From the NCBI GenBank assembly GCA_963740525.1, contig CAVUEG010000002.1, forward strand, positions 1 through 64,000: a stretch of DNA of 64,000 bases, in the 5' to 3' direction. This DNA comes from CAVUEG01 sp963740525. Its GTDB lineage: Bacteria > Actinomycetota > Actinomycetes > Propionibacteriales > Nocardioidaceae. Positions 36,383-45,485 of the stretch are shown piece by piece (positions within the stretch are counted from its first letter, which is position 1; each line of letters opens with the position of its first letter). The notes under the pieces were generated by a model, which was not told the origin of the DNA, searched no databases, and saw only the letters and a list, made by a program, of their open reading frames with translations. A program made the position numbers and the translations under genes.

Positions 36383-37618
36383 ATGCGTCGAACTTCCAGG
36401 GTCTGCTCGACCCTGCCCGCACTCGTGCTGGCATCAGGACTGCTGGTCGCGCTCGGGTGGGCTGCGCCCGCCTCGGCGCGCGAGCCGCTCACCACCTACG
36501 AGATGCCGTTCCCGTGCGGTCAGTCGTGGACGGGTGACTCCCGGCCACAGCACTCGCCGAGTCCTGAGTCGATCGACTGGAACCGCACCGGGGACCTGGG
36601 TGCCCTGGTGGTCGCGGCGGCGCCCGGCACAGTCACCCGTACGGCCGACCTCGGCACGCGGAGCTACGGCCGCTACGTGATCGTCGACCACGGCAACGGC
36701 GAGTCCACCCTGTACGCGCACCTGCAGGCGATCTGGGTGGTGACCGGGCAGGTCATCGACCAGGGGTCGCCGATCGGGCTGCTCGGTGACACCGGTCAGT
36801 CCAGCGGGGCACACCTGCACTTCGAGGAGCGTCGCAACAGCATCGACCAGGCGGCGTGGTTCCACCGTGCCGCCTTCGTGATGGGCTCGACCCAGGCCTC
36901 GGTGAACTGTCCCGACGTACCCATGGCAGGAGACTGGGACGGCAACGCCGTCGACGACCTGGCGGTCTACCGACGGGCGCGGAAGTTCGGCCGGTTCCGG
37001 CTCGACGTCGCGGGGCCGAAGGCCGAGGTGGTCACCCTCGGGCGCAGCAACGACGAGCCCATCTCCGGCGACTGGGACGGTGATGGCGTGACCGATGTCG
37101 GGATTCGACGCGTGGCCAAGAACGTCTTCGTCCTGCGCAACACCGACGGCACCAAGACCACCTTCGCGTTCGGGCCGGCGAGGGCCACCGCGGTGGCCGG
37201 CGACTGGGACGGCGACGGGCGGACCGATGTCGGCGCCTGGAGCCCGGCGACGGCGACCTTCTGGCTGCGGATGGCCGACGGTACGACGCGCCAGGTGCCG
37301 CTCGGCTCGGTCGGCTCGCTCCCCGTGACGGGCGACTGGAACGGCGACGGCGTGACGGATCTGGGCACCTTCACCCCGGCGACCGCGAGCTTCGACCTGC
37401 GGATGGTCGCCGAGGACGGCACCGTGTGGACCGCGAGTGTCCCGTTCGGTTCGCCCGCCGACCTGCCGGTCACCGGCGACTGGGACGGGGACGGCACCAC
37501 GGACCTCGGCGTCTGGACCCCCTCGACCGCGACCTACGCCCTGCGGATGGCCGACCCCACGAACCGCGCCACCCCCGGCGCCACGGTCCGGACCCAGCGC
37601 TACGGACACGCCCGCTAG
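36383..37618 (+). CDS. Exported M23-type metallopeptidase domain with five VCBS/FG-GAP-like repeats
   Basis: A 411-residue secreted protein with a signal peptide ending near AAPASA. Residues about 35-180 form a peptidase M23 (LytM-type) domain with QHSPSPESIDWN, YGRYVIVDHGNGESTLYAHL and the zinc-ligand motif GAHLHFEE. Five repeats of the GDWDGDGVTDVG type follow near residues 183, 229, 272, 316 and 364, each able to bind calcium through D-x-D-x-D. M23 enzymes cleave peptidoglycan cross-bridges; the repeats probably mediate wall or surface binding. The ATG at 36383 has GGAGGGGAAG upstream. Its stop overlaps the convergent amidase stop. Confidence 0.85.
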   Translation: MRRTSRVCSTLPALVLASGLLVALGWAAPASAREPLTTYEMPFPCGQSWTGDSRPQHSPSPESIDWNRTGDLGALVVAAAPGTVTRTADLGTRSYGRYVIVDHGNGESTLYAHLQAIWVVTGQVIDQGSPIGLLGDTGQSSGAHLHFEERRNSIDQAAWFHRAAFVMGSTQASVNCPDVPMAGDWDGNAVDDLAVYRRARKFGRFRLDVAGPKAEVVTLGRSNDEPISGDWDGDGVTDVGIRRVAKNVFVLRNTDGTKTTFAFGPARATAVAGDWDGDGRTDVGAWSPATATFWLRMADGTTRQVPLGSVGSLPVTGDWNGDGVTDLGTFTPATASFDLRMVAEDGTVWTASVPFGSPADLPVTGDWDGDGTTDLGVWTPSTATYALRMADPTNRATPGATVRTQRYGHAR

Positions 37619-39036
37619 ACGGCTCGTTCGGGCGCGGATCCCGTCGATGTCAGCGGCCAGATCGGCTCCGTCGTCTGCTCCAGCGCGGCACCGAGCTGGT
37701 GCAGCAGGGCATCCTCGCCATGCCTGCCGACCAGCTGGACGCCGTACGGCAGTCCGTCGACCACGACGGCCGGGATCGACAGGGCCGGCTGGCCCGACCT
37801 GTTGAACGGCTCGGTGTAGTCGAGGGCCAGTCCCCAACGCGACCAGGGCTCGAACGGGTCGTCCGGGTTGGGCTGCCAGTCCGTGACCGGCTGCGGCGCG
37901 AACGCCGTCGTCGGGCAGACGAAGACGTCGTACGACGACCAGAAGCGGCAGAACTCGCGAGCCCAGGACTGGACCCACGCCACGCGCTGGAGCTCGTGCT
38001 GCGCGGTGGCGGAGCGTCCGAGGTCGGCCATCATCCCCACGTAGGGCTCGGTCTCGTCCGCACGAAGCGGCCGTCCCAGCAGCGCGCTCGCGTCGTCGAT
38101 GGACTGGGCGAGCAGGGCGTGCAGGGCGAGGCCGCGCTCGCGTTCCGGGTCACCCTCGTACAAGCCCGGGGGAGTCGCCGGTCGTACGTCGTGCCCGAGC
38201 TCGGCGAGGCGTTGCCCGACCTGCTCCAGCACCTCCCGCGTGGCCGGGGTCGTGTCCTCGGTGAAGTCGTCGAGCACGGCCACGCGCAGCCGGGCCAACG
38301 GGCGGTCCAGGGACGCGAGGTAGCCACCGGGGTGAGGGGCGAGGCCGAACACCGACCCTGGGAACGGCGCCGCGAGGACGTCGAGCAGCGCGGCGGAGTC
38401 GCGCACGGTCCGCGTGTTCACGCCCTCGACCGCCTGGGTGTGCGCCCAGGCCGAAGGGACCAGGCCCCTGGTCGCCTTGTGGCCGACCACCCCGCACCAG
38501 GCGGCCGGGAGGCGGATCGAGCCGGCGGCGTCGGCGCCGGTCCCGACGGCCACCGCTCCGACGGCGACGCAGGCGGCGCTCCCACCGCCCGAGCCGTTCG
38601 AGGCGCGCGTGAGGTCGTACGGCGTCCGAGTGTGTCCGGCGGCGGTGGCCGCCCACGGACCCCAGCCGAACGGCGAGGTGCTCGTGGTGGCCAGAGTGAC
38701 GAAGCCGGCGGCCCGGAGGCGGGCCCCGCCCGGGCTGTCGACGGGTGCCGGAAGGTGAGCCTCCTCGAGGGCTCGAACGCCGAGCCCCACCGGGAAGCCC
38801 TGCTGCCAGCCGGGCAGATCCTTGAGCACGAGGGGGACGCCGGCGAACGGCCCGGACGTCGCCTGAGCCGCGGCGTCCGCGACCTCCTGCTCGTCACGCA
38901 GCCACACCACGGAGTTCAGGTCGCGGTCGCTGTCCTCCAGTCGCTGGCGTGCCGCGGCGCAGAGCTCGGCCGCGTCGAGCCCACCGTTCCTGATCGCCTG
39001 CGCCTGGCCCAGCGCGTCGAGCTCGAGTCCGTCCAT
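37615..39036 (-). CDS. Amidase (amidase-signature family)
   Basis: A 473-residue amidase. The catalytic triad of the family can be placed at K72 (PLVLKDLPG), cis-Ser149 (SNGSGGGSA) and nucleophile Ser173 (GADAAGSIRLPAAWCG). It hydrolyses an amide bond; the substrate is not predictable. There is no signal peptide, so it acts in the cytoplasm. The ATG at 39036 follows GGGGGAG. The last codon of this gene and of the M23 gene share the palindrome CTAG, so their stops overlap tail to tail. Confidence 0.88.
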   Translation of the reverse strand: MDGLELDALGQAQAIRNGGLDAAELCAAARQRLEDSDRDLNSVVWLRDEQEVADAAAQATSGPFAGVPLVLKDLPGWQQGFPVGLGVRALEEAHLPAPVDSPGGARLRAAGFVTLATTSTSPFGWGPWAATAAGHTRTPYDLTRASNGSGGGSAACVAVGAVAVGTGADAAGSIRLPAAWCGVVGHKATRGLVPSAWAHTQAVEGVNTRTVRDSAALLDVLAAPFPGSVFGLAPHPGGYLASLDRPLARLRVAVLDDFTEDTTPATREVLEQVGQRLAELGHDVRPATPPGLYEGDPERERGLALHALLAQSIDDASALLGRPLRADETEPYVGMMADLGRSATAQHELQRVAWVQSWAREFCRFWSSYDVFVCPTTAFAPQPVTDWQPNPDDPFEPWSRWGLALDYTEPFNRSGQPALSIPAVVVDGLPYGVQLVGRHGEDALLHQLGAALEQTTEPIWPLTSTGSAPERAV

Positions 39037-39121
39037 GTGCTCCCCCTTTCGGTGCCCCGCAGGAGGATGATCCACCCGTGGCCGAGCGCCGACAAGAGCC
39101 CATGAGGTGACAGCGAGGCCC

Positions 39122-40933
39122 TCAGCCGCGGACGGGCACCAAAAGTCGGCTCGGGTACTTCGCGGAGTGGTGCAGCGTGATGATGCCGGCCGCGCCCGGG
39201 AGCTGCGGCAGCGTCGGGCTGAGGTGGGGCGTGTCGAAGGCCTGCACGGTGATCCGGAGGCGGTGACCCTTCGCGAGCACGGCCCCGGTGGGGAAGACCT
39301 CCACGTCGACCCGCATCACCTGTCCCGGCTCGACGGCCAGCTGGGCGGCGCGGGTGAACGGGTGCCAGGGCTGGAGCATCTCGCCGTCGCGGAACAGCGA
39401 CTTGGCGGGTCGGTTGGCGCGGTGGCTGAGCACCTGCCACCCGCCGGTCAGGCGGTCGACCGAGCCGTCGGGTGCGACATCCTCGACGTGGACGGACAGC
39501 ATCCCGTCCGTGGACGTCGTGTCGACGAAGAGCCGGGCGTTCAGCGGACCCATCACGTGGACCGGCTCGGTGAGCGGCGCCGTCTCGTACGAGGTGCCGG
39601 CCTGGTCGTTGAGCCGGTTGTCGGTCTCGCAGCCCGGGGTCGCGGCGATCCCAGCGGTCCACTGGGAGGCGCTGCGGGTGCACAGCCCGGCCACCGGCAC
39701 CGGGTAGACGCGGTCCGCGCCGGCTTCGGCTGAAGGGCCGTCCGGGACCAGGGAGCCGGGGGCACCAGGCGCCGCGGCACCGGAGAGTCGGTAGCTCTCG
39801 GCGTGCACTGCCGCCGGCATCCAGCGCGGCGCCGAGCGCCACTTCCCGGAGCCGATCTCGTAGTACGTGACCGGCGCCAGGTCGGGGGCCTCGCCGGTGT
39901 GGCCGCGGAGGTAGGTGTCGAACCACCGCAGCGCGAGCTCGTCGAGGCCTGGGACACCCTGGGCCGGAAGTCCGGGGGCGCTCGACGCCTGGAGGTGAGT
40001 CCAGGGGCCGATCAGCAGCTTCGACGGCACGCCGTTGCGCTGGAGGCGGTCGAAGAGCATCGGCTCGCCACGTTGGAAGAGGTCGTACTCCCCGCCGACG
40101 ACGAAGGTGGGCACGTCGACCCGGTCGATCACGCGCAGGGGAGACCGCTCGCGGTAGAAGCGGCCGTCGTACGCGGCGTCGCCCCCGGTCGTGGCGTCCG
40201 CGATGGTCGGGAGCTGGAAGGCGAAGGCGCCGCCGACGTGCTGCAGCAGAGTGACCAGGGCGGCGTTCGGTTCCACCGCGGTGTATGCCGGCGGCACCAG
40301 GCCGGTGGCGGTGACCAGCCCCAGCCAGAACGGGATGAATCCGGTGTCGATCTGACCACCTGAGGCGACCACGTCACGGTAGACGTCGCCCGCCGGCACG
40401 ATCGGGAAGATCGCCTTGAGCCCCGCCGGGTGCTGTGCCGCGGTGAGGATCTGGTTGATGGCGGCGTACGAGATGCCCCACAGGCCCACGTCGCCGTTGC
40501 TCCAAGGGCGATTGCGGGAGTGCACCCACTGCGCGAGCTCGAAGCCGTCGCGCTGCTCGCGGCCGCCGAAGCTGTCCCAGGTGCCAGGCGACGACCCGGT
40601 GCCACGCACGTCGGCGACCACCTGCACGTAGCCGTGCTGCACGAGGTAGTCGTTGCGGAAGCCGAGCTGGGGGGCCGACTTGTTGTACGGCGTCTGGGTG
40701 AGGATCACCGGGAAGCGTCCCGGGGCAGGCGAGCCGTCCGCCGTGCCCGGGCGGTAGACGTTGACCCGCAGGACCGTGCCGTCCGACATGGTCACCGGCA
40801 CGTCCTCGGTCACGTGCACCGTGTAGCCGCCGTCATCTGCAGCCGCGCGGGGCTGGGGCGCTGCCTGCACGGCGACCCCCGACCCGGTCACCAACGCCAA
40901 GGCGACGACGACGGTGCTCAACAGGCGACGCAT
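39122..40933 (-). CDS. Exported CocE/NonD-type (peptidase S15) hydrolase
   Basis: A 603-residue secreted hydrolase with an N-terminal signal peptide (LLSTVVVALALVTGSGVAVQA). The alpha/beta-hydrolase part carries the elbow VGLWGISYAAIN with Ser155, an aspartate in VVGGEYDLFQRG and a histidine in LIGPWTHLQ. A C-terminal jelly-roll domain (DGMLSVHVEDVAPDGS; VMRVDVEVFPTGAVL) is typical of X-Pro dipeptidyl-peptidase (S15) and cocaine-esterase-like proteins. It acts outside the cell on peptides or esters; the substrate is unknown. Confidence 0.85.
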   Translation of the reverse strand: MRRLLSTVVVALALVTGSGVAVQAAPQPRAAADDGGYTVHVTEDVPVTMSDGTVLRVNVYRPGTADGSPAPGRFPVILTQTPYNKSAPQLGFRNDYLVQHGYVQVVADVRGTGSSPGTWDSFGGREQRDGFELAQWVHSRNRPWSNGDVGLWGISYAAINQILTAAQHPAGLKAIFPIVPAGDVYRDVVASGGQIDTGFIPFWLGLVTATGLVPPAYTAVEPNAALVTLLQHVGGAFAFQLPTIADATTGGDAAYDGRFYRERSPLRVIDRVDVPTFVVGGEYDLFQRGEPMLFDRLQRNGVPSKLLIGPWTHLQASSAPGLPAQGVPGLDELALRWFDTYLRGHTGEAPDLAPVTYYEIGSGKWRSAPRWMPAAVHAESYRLSGAAAPGAPGSLVPDGPSAEAGADRVYPVPVAGLCTRSASQWTAGIAATPGCETDNRLNDQAGTSYETAPLTEPVHVMGPLNARLFVDTTSTDGMLSVHVEDVAPDGSVDRLTGGWQVLSHRANRPAKSLFRDGEMLQPWHPFTRAAQLAVEPGQVMRVDVEVFPTGAVLAKGHRLRITVQAFDTPHLSPTLPQLPGAAGIITLHHSAKYPSRLLVPVRG

Positions 40934-40947
40934 GGAGGCTCCCTCAC

Positions 40948-41844
40948 TCAGAGTGCGCGCGCCGATCCCAGCAGGTGCGGCGCATCGGTCTTCGGTGAGG
41001 TCAACGAGAAGTCATGGTCGAAGTCACGGTCGGGCACCCGTCGGGCGCCGAAGGCGACCGTCGCGGGCAGCAGCACCGGCTTCTTGAATGCGACGCCGAC
41101 CGTGACCGCGTCGGAGAGACGGTTCTCCAGGGCTGCTACGCAGCGGGCCATGCTCCACATGCCGTGTGCGATGTGCCTCGGGAAACCGAAGGCCTTGGCC
41201 GTGAGCGGGTGAAGGTGGATCGGGTTGTGGTCCCCCGAGACCGCGGCGTACCGGCGACCGAGGTCGCTCGGGAGCCGCCACGTCACCGGACCTGCCGGGA
41301 CCTCGTCGTACGTGGTGCCCGCAGGCGCGCTCTCGTCACCGCGGCCGCGCCGCAGGAATGTCGAGGTCTCCTCCCACACGAGCTCCCCGCGGGAGTGCAC
41401 GGTGGTCAGCAGGTCGAACACCTGGCCCTTCGCGTGCGGACGCAGGTCGGCCGGACGCACCGTCACCTGGAGCTGCTCGGTGACACCGATCCGGCGGTGC
41501 TGGGTGATCGTGTTCTCCAGGTGCACGGTGCCGACCGCGGGGAAGGGGAAGGACCCGTCGGTCATGATCGCCATGTGCAGGCCGAAGGCCAGCAGGTGCG
41601 GGTAGGTCAGCGGCAGCGTGTCCTGGCCCGGGAACCCGCACACGTCCGCGTACGACGCGAGGTGTGCCCGGTCGACCGGGACGTCGTGGCGGGTGAGCGC
41701 CAGGTCGGGCAGCTCCGAGCCGTGCTTGCGGATGCCGGGCAGCACGTTCAGCCCCGGGACCGCCGGCAGCGCGGCCTTGAGCATCATCGGAAGGACGTGG
41801 GGGGAGCCGTCGACCACGCGCGGCTCCGAGGCCGGGTTGCCCAT
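40948..41844 (-). CDS. htdX: MaoC/hotdog-fold 3-hydroxyacyl dehydratase, HtdX-like
   Basis: A 298-residue double-hotdog dehydratase. The C-terminal half has the hydratase motif GDHNPIHLHPLTAKAFGFPR followed by HIAHGMWSMARCVAAL. The catalytic aspartate and histidine lie in GDHNPIH. It is immediately downstream of fabG4, with fadA2 on the other side. This reproduces the mycobacterial order Rv0241c (htdX), Rv0242c (fabG4), Rv0243 (fadA2). It dehydrates or hydrates 3-hydroxyacyl thioesters in fatty-acid or lipid metabolism. The ATG at 41844 is taken as the start. Confidence 0.8.
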   Translation of the reverse strand: MGNPASEPRVVDGSPHVLPMMLKAALPAVPGLNVLPGIRKHGSELPDLALTRHDVPVDRAHLASYADVCGFPGQDTLPLTYPHLLAFGLHMAIMTDGSFPFPAVGTVHLENTITQHRRIGVTEQLQVTVRPADLRPHAKGQVFDLLTTVHSRGELVWEETSTFLRRGRGDESAPAGTTYDEVPAGPVTWRLPSDLGRRYAAVSGDHNPIHLHPLTAKAFGFPRHIAHGMWSMARCVAALENRLSDAVTVGVAFKKPVLLPATVAFGARRVPDRDFDHDFSLTSPKTDAPHLLGSARAL

Positions 41845-41846
41845 GC

Positions 41847-43184
41847 TCAGGCCCCCAGCATCATCTGGCCGCAGACGCGGACCACGTTGCCGTTGACCGC
41901 GGTGGAGCCTGGGCTCGCGAACCACGCGATGGTCTCGGCGACGTCGATGGGAAGGCCGCCCTGCGACATGGCGTTCAGCCGTCGGCCGACCTCGCGGGTC
42001 GCGAACGGGACCGACGCGGTCATCTTGGTCTCGATGAAGCCGGGCGCGACCGCGTTCACGGTGATCCCGTGCTCCAGCTCCGACGCGAGGCTGTCGACGA
42101 GCCCGATCACCCCGGCCTTGGAGGCGGCGTAGTTGGTCTGGCCCACGTTGCCGGCGATGCCGGCGATCGAGGCGACGCCGATGATCCGGCCGTTCTCGCG
42201 GACGAGCTTCTGGTCGAGGAGCTCCGCGGTGATCCGCTCCGGGGCGACCAGGTTCACGCCGAGCACGGACGACCAGCGGTCCTCGCCCATGTTCGCGAGC
42301 TTCTTGTCGCGCGTGATGCCGGCGTTGTGCACGACGATGTCGACCCCGTCGAACGCCTTCTTCACATGCTGCGCGATGCGTTGCGGCGAGTCCTTCCCGG
42401 TGATGTCCAGCGTCAGGTGGTCACCACCGAGCTCGGTCATGAGGGACTGCAGCTCGCTCGCAGCCTGGGGCACGTCGACGCCGAGGATCGTGGCGCCGTC
42501 GCGGTGGAGCACGCGCGCGATCTGCTCACCGATGCCGCGGCTCGCCCCGGTCACCAAGGCCACTTTGCCGGTCAGCGGCTTGGCCGGGTCGGGGACATCG
42601 CCGGCCTGCTGGGAGCCGATGGTGCCGACCCGGACGACCTGGCCGGACACGTACGCCGACTTCGGCGACAGGAAGAACGCGAGGGTCGAGCCGAGGGCAT
42701 CCTCGGCCCCCTTCCCCACGTAGACCAGCTGCACGGTCGAGCCGCGGCCGATCTCCTTGCCCAGGGATCGGGTGAAGCCCTCGAGTGCGCGTTGGGCGAC
42801 CTGCTCGCGAGGCGAGTCGGCCTGCTCGGGCGGGGTGCCGAGCACCACGACCCGAGCACAGGGGAGGAGGCTGCGCATCAGCGGCTGGAAGAACGACTGG
42901 AGGGCGACGAGGTCCTCGGCGCCGGTCAGGCCGGTGGCGTCGAAGACCAGGCCCTTGTACTTCTCGCCCTCGGCCGCGGTGCTGGTGTGCGCGATCCCGA
43001 GCCCGTCCAGGCTGGCTGTCAGCGACGCGCCGAGGCGCCCATTGCCCCCGGAGACCACGGTCCCGTCGACGAGCGGTGCGCCCTCGTGCCAGCGGTCCAG
43101 CGGCATCGGGTTCGGCAGGCCGAGGTTCTTGACCAGCAGCTGGCCCACGGCGGACTGCGAGAAGAACTGGTAACGGTCGCTCAT
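41847..43184 (-). CDS. fabG4: 3-oxoacyl-[ACP/CoA] reductase FabG4 (high-molecular-weight type)
   Basis: A 445-residue reductase with two parts. Residues about 1-200 are the N-terminal flavodoxin-like domain that marks high-molecular-weight FabG. Residues about 205-445 are the catalytic SDR domain with VALVTGASRGIGEQIARVL, HNAGITRDKKLANM, the serine in IIGVASIAGIAGNVGQ, the catalytic pair in NYAASKAGVIGL and the end VAPGFIETKMTASVP. It reduces 3-ketoacyl-CoA/ACP with NADH in its mycobacterial homologue. The start at ATG 43184 is downstream of a longer open frame. It is co-transcribed with htdX. Confidence 0.87.
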   Translation of the reverse strand: MSDRYQFFSQSAVGQLLVKNLGLPNPMPLDRWHEGAPLVDGTVVSGGNGRLGASLTASLDGLGIAHTSTAAEGEKYKGLVFDATGLTGAEDLVALQSFFQPLMRSLLPCARVVVLGTPPEQADSPREQVAQRALEGFTRSLGKEIGRGSTVQLVYVGKGAEDALGSTLAFFLSPKSAYVSGQVVRVGTIGSQQAGDVPDPAKPLTGKVALVTGASRGIGEQIARVLHRDGATILGVDVPQAASELQSLMTELGGDHLTLDITGKDSPQRIAQHVKKAFDGVDIVVHNAGITRDKKLANMGEDRWSSVLGVNLVAPERITAELLDQKLVRENGRIIGVASIAGIAGNVGQTNYAASKAGVIGLVDSLASELEHGITVNAVAPGFIETKMTASVPFATREVGRRLNAMSQGGLPIDVAETIAWFASPGSTAVNGNVVRVCGQMMLGA

Positions 43185-43245
43185 GGTGGTGGTGCCTCCG
43201 GTCGATCGGTACGTCGGGTCGCCGTACGGGTTCCCGCTGGTGACT

Positions 43246-43263
43246 GTAACTACGCGTGTAACT
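43246..43263. promoter_or_regulatory. GTAACT direct repeat around ACGCGT, between fabG4 and fadA2
   Basis: GTAACT-ACGCGT-GTAACT lies in the divergent promoter region, 62 bases from the fabG4 start. A paired 6-base repeat around a palindromic centre is a candidate site for the TetR regulator encoded at 44715-45404. The regulator assignment is speculative. Confidence 0.35.
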
Positions 43264-43402
43264 GAGGGTCCACCTTTCGTGACGTGCCCCTCACTGCGTT
43301 CCCTTTCCCCCATAGTCGCGCAAGGATTGCGGCACCGGGCCGCTGCGGTACCCCGCCGGCCCGGCCGTCCATCCTCGACCGCACACCCAGGGAGCTCCCC
43401 CG

Positions 43403-44683
43403 ATGCAGTCCAAGACCCGTCGCGTCGCCGTCATCGGCGGCAACCGCATCCCCTTCGCCCGCTCGAACACCGCCTACGCCACCACCTCCAACCAGGAGAT
43501 GCTGACCGCCGCGATCGACGGTCTCGTCGCGCGGTTCGGGCTCGAGGGACAGCGGCTGGGCGAGGTCGTCGCCGGAGCGGTGCTCAAGCACTCGCGCGAC
43601 TTCAACCTCACCCGTGAGGCCGTGCTCGGGTCGCGGCTCTCGCCCGAGACGCCGGCGTACGACATCCAGCAGGCGTGCGACACCGGCATCCAGGCCGCGG
43701 TCCAGGTCGCCAACAAGATCGCCCTCGGCCAGATCGAGGTCGGCATCGCCGGCGGCACCGACACCACCTCGGACGCGCCGATCGCCGTGGGGGAGAAGCT
43801 CCGCAAGATCCTGCTCGAGGCCAACCGGGCCAAGTCCACGCAGGGCCGCCTCGCGGCACTCGCCAAGATCCGGCCGGGCCACCTGGTCCCGGCCATCCCG
43901 CAGAACTCCGAGCCCCGGACCGGTCTCTCGATGGGCGAGTCCGCGGCGCTGACCGCCCTGGAGTGGCAGGTCGGCCGTGAGGAGCAGGACGAGCTCGCCG
44001 TCGCGTCGCACCACCACCTGGCCGCTGCGTACGACCGAGGGTTCCTCGACGACCTCGTCACGCCGTTCCACGGGTTGGACCGCGACCAGAACCTTCGCCC
44101 GGACTCGTCGCTGGAGAAGCTGTCGACGCTCAAGCCGGTCTTCGGCAAGGGTGAGGCCGCCACGATGACCGCCGCGAACTCCACGCCGTTGACCGACGGC
44201 GCCTCGGTGGTGCTGCTCGCGTCGGAGGAGTGGGCCGAGGAGCACGGGGCCGAGGTGCTCGCCTACTTCACGGCGTACGAGACGGCCGCGGTGGACTACG
44301 TGACCGGAGCCGAGGGCCTGCTGATGGCGCCGGCCTACGCGATGCCGCGGATGCTCGAGCGCGAGGGACTCTCGCTGCAGGACTTCGACTTCTACGAGAT
44401 CCACGAGGCGTTCGCCTCGCAGGTGCTGGCCACGCTCAAGGCGTGGGAGGACCCGGTGTTCTGCAAGGAGCGGCTGGGCCTGGACGCCCCGCTGGGCGCC
44501 ATCGATCGCACGAAGCTCAACGTGGCCGGCTCGTCACTGGCCGCCGGACACCCGTTCGCCGCCACCGGTGGCCGGATCGTCGCCACCCTGGCCAAGCTGC
44601 TCGCCGAGAAGGGCAGTGGTCGGGGAGTGATCTCGATCTGTGCCGCGGGCGGTCAGGGCGTCACCGCGATCCTGGAGCGCTGA
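43403..44683 (+). CDS. fadA2: Thiolase, FadA2-like acetyl-CoA C-acyltransferase
   Basis: A 426-residue thiolase similar to the FadI/FadA2 type. The nucleophile cysteine is in AYDIQQACDTGIQAAVQVA, the second motif in FDFYEIHEAFASQVLATL, the histidine motif in SLAAGHPFAATGGRI and the last cysteine in ISICAAGGQGVTAIL. It is divergent from fabG4-htdX, so the region encodes three enzymes able to act on 3-ketoacyl and 3-hydroxyacyl thioesters. The ATG at 43403 gives the first residue. In mycobacteria the equivalent cluster is linked to lipid metabolism. Confidence 0.88.
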   Translation: MQSKTRRVAVIGGNRIPFARSNTAYATTSNQEMLTAAIDGLVARFGLEGQRLGEVVAGAVLKHSRDFNLTREAVLGSRLSPETPAYDIQQACDTGIQAAVQVANKIALGQIEVGIAGGTDTTSDAPIAVGEKLRKILLEANRAKSTQGRLAALAKIRPGHLVPAIPQNSEPRTGLSMGESAALTALEWQVGREEQDELAVASHHHLAAAYDRGFLDDLVTPFHGLDRDQNLRPDSSLEKLSTLKPVFGKGEAATMTAANSTPLTDGASVVLLASEEWAEEHGAEVLAYFTAYETAAVDYVTGAEGLLMAPAYAMPRMLEREGLSLQDFDFYEIHEAFASQVLATLKAWEDPVFCKERLGLDAPLGAIDRTKLNVAGSSLAAGHPFAATGGRIVATLAKLLAEKGSGRGVISICAAGGQGVTAILER

Positions 44684-44714
44684 GCGGGCTCTCGCTGGGG
44701 CCGCCGGCCGCTGC

Positions 44715-45404
44715 TCAGCGGCTGGTGGCCATCGCCAGCGACGACGCAACGAGGTACTCGCGCACCTGGGCGCCGGAGACGGGGGCCACGGTCGGGATCC
44801 CCGGTGCCGCCTCCTTCACCAGCATGCCCACGCGGGCGAGCTGGAGGGCTCCGAGCCCTGAGGAGTACATCGTGTTCGCCAGCAGGTCGACGTCGGGCAC
44901 ATGGAAGTCGCCGGACTCGACCCCGGCGCTGAGGGCGTCGGTGAGCACGCGCAGGCAGCCGGCGATCCCGCGCCCGAGCCGGAAGACCGAGCTCTCCGAG
45001 ATCTCCTGCAGCAGCTCGGGGCCGGGGCGCCGCATCAGCGTCTGCGCACAGTCGAGGAAGGCGGGGTACTCCAGCCCGAAGTCCACGAACGCCTCGGTCA
45101 CTCCCTGGAGCCGGTCGCGCGGAGGCAGCGTGGTGTCGACGGCGGCAAGGCGGGACTGGAGCTCGTCGAGGTAGCCGACCAGGGTCAGCGCGAAGAGCTC
45201 CTCCTTGCCGGAGAAGTGGCGGTAGATGATCGCCCGGTTGATCCCGACGGCGCGGGCGATGTCCTCGATCTGGGCGTCACGGACGCCGCGGGCGTCGAAG
45301 AGTGCCCGGGTCGCGTCCAGGATCTCCTGCTCGCGGGCGCGGCGCCGGGCCACGGCCGCCGAGCGCCGGCCGTCGGGCCGCGGGAGATCGAGGCGCGAGG
45401 TCAT
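44715..45404 (-). CDS. TetR-family transcriptional regulator
   Basis: A 229-residue repressor. The DNA-binding domain covers about residues 20-75 (EQEILDATRALFDARGVRDAQ, then the turn and recognition helix IARAVGINRAIIYRHFSGKE). The helical ligand-binding part follows (LVGYLDELQSRLAAVDTTLP and beyond). It converges with fadA2 and probably senses an acyl-CoA or fatty acid to control the htdX/fabG4/fadA2 genes; this is inferred from position. A short dyad AACTGCGAGTT sits about 25 bases upstream of its start, a possible autoregulatory site. Confidence 0.85.
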   Translation of the reverse strand: MTSRLDLPRPDGRRSAAVARRRAREQEILDATRALFDARGVRDAQIEDIARAVGINRAIIYRHFSGKEELFALTLVGYLDELQSRLAAVDTTLPPRDRLQGVTEAFVDFGLEYPAFLDCAQTLMRRPGPELLQEISESSVFRLGRGIAGCLRVLTDALSAGVESGDFHVPDVDLLANTMYSSGLGALQLARVGMLVKEAAPGIPTVAPVSGAQVREYLVASSLAMATSR

Positions 45405-45485
45405 GTGGCAAGGGTACGCCGTCACTAACTGCGAGTTGCACGCCTCGTACACACCCGGGTGAGTCGTCCGGGCGCTCGACCGGGG

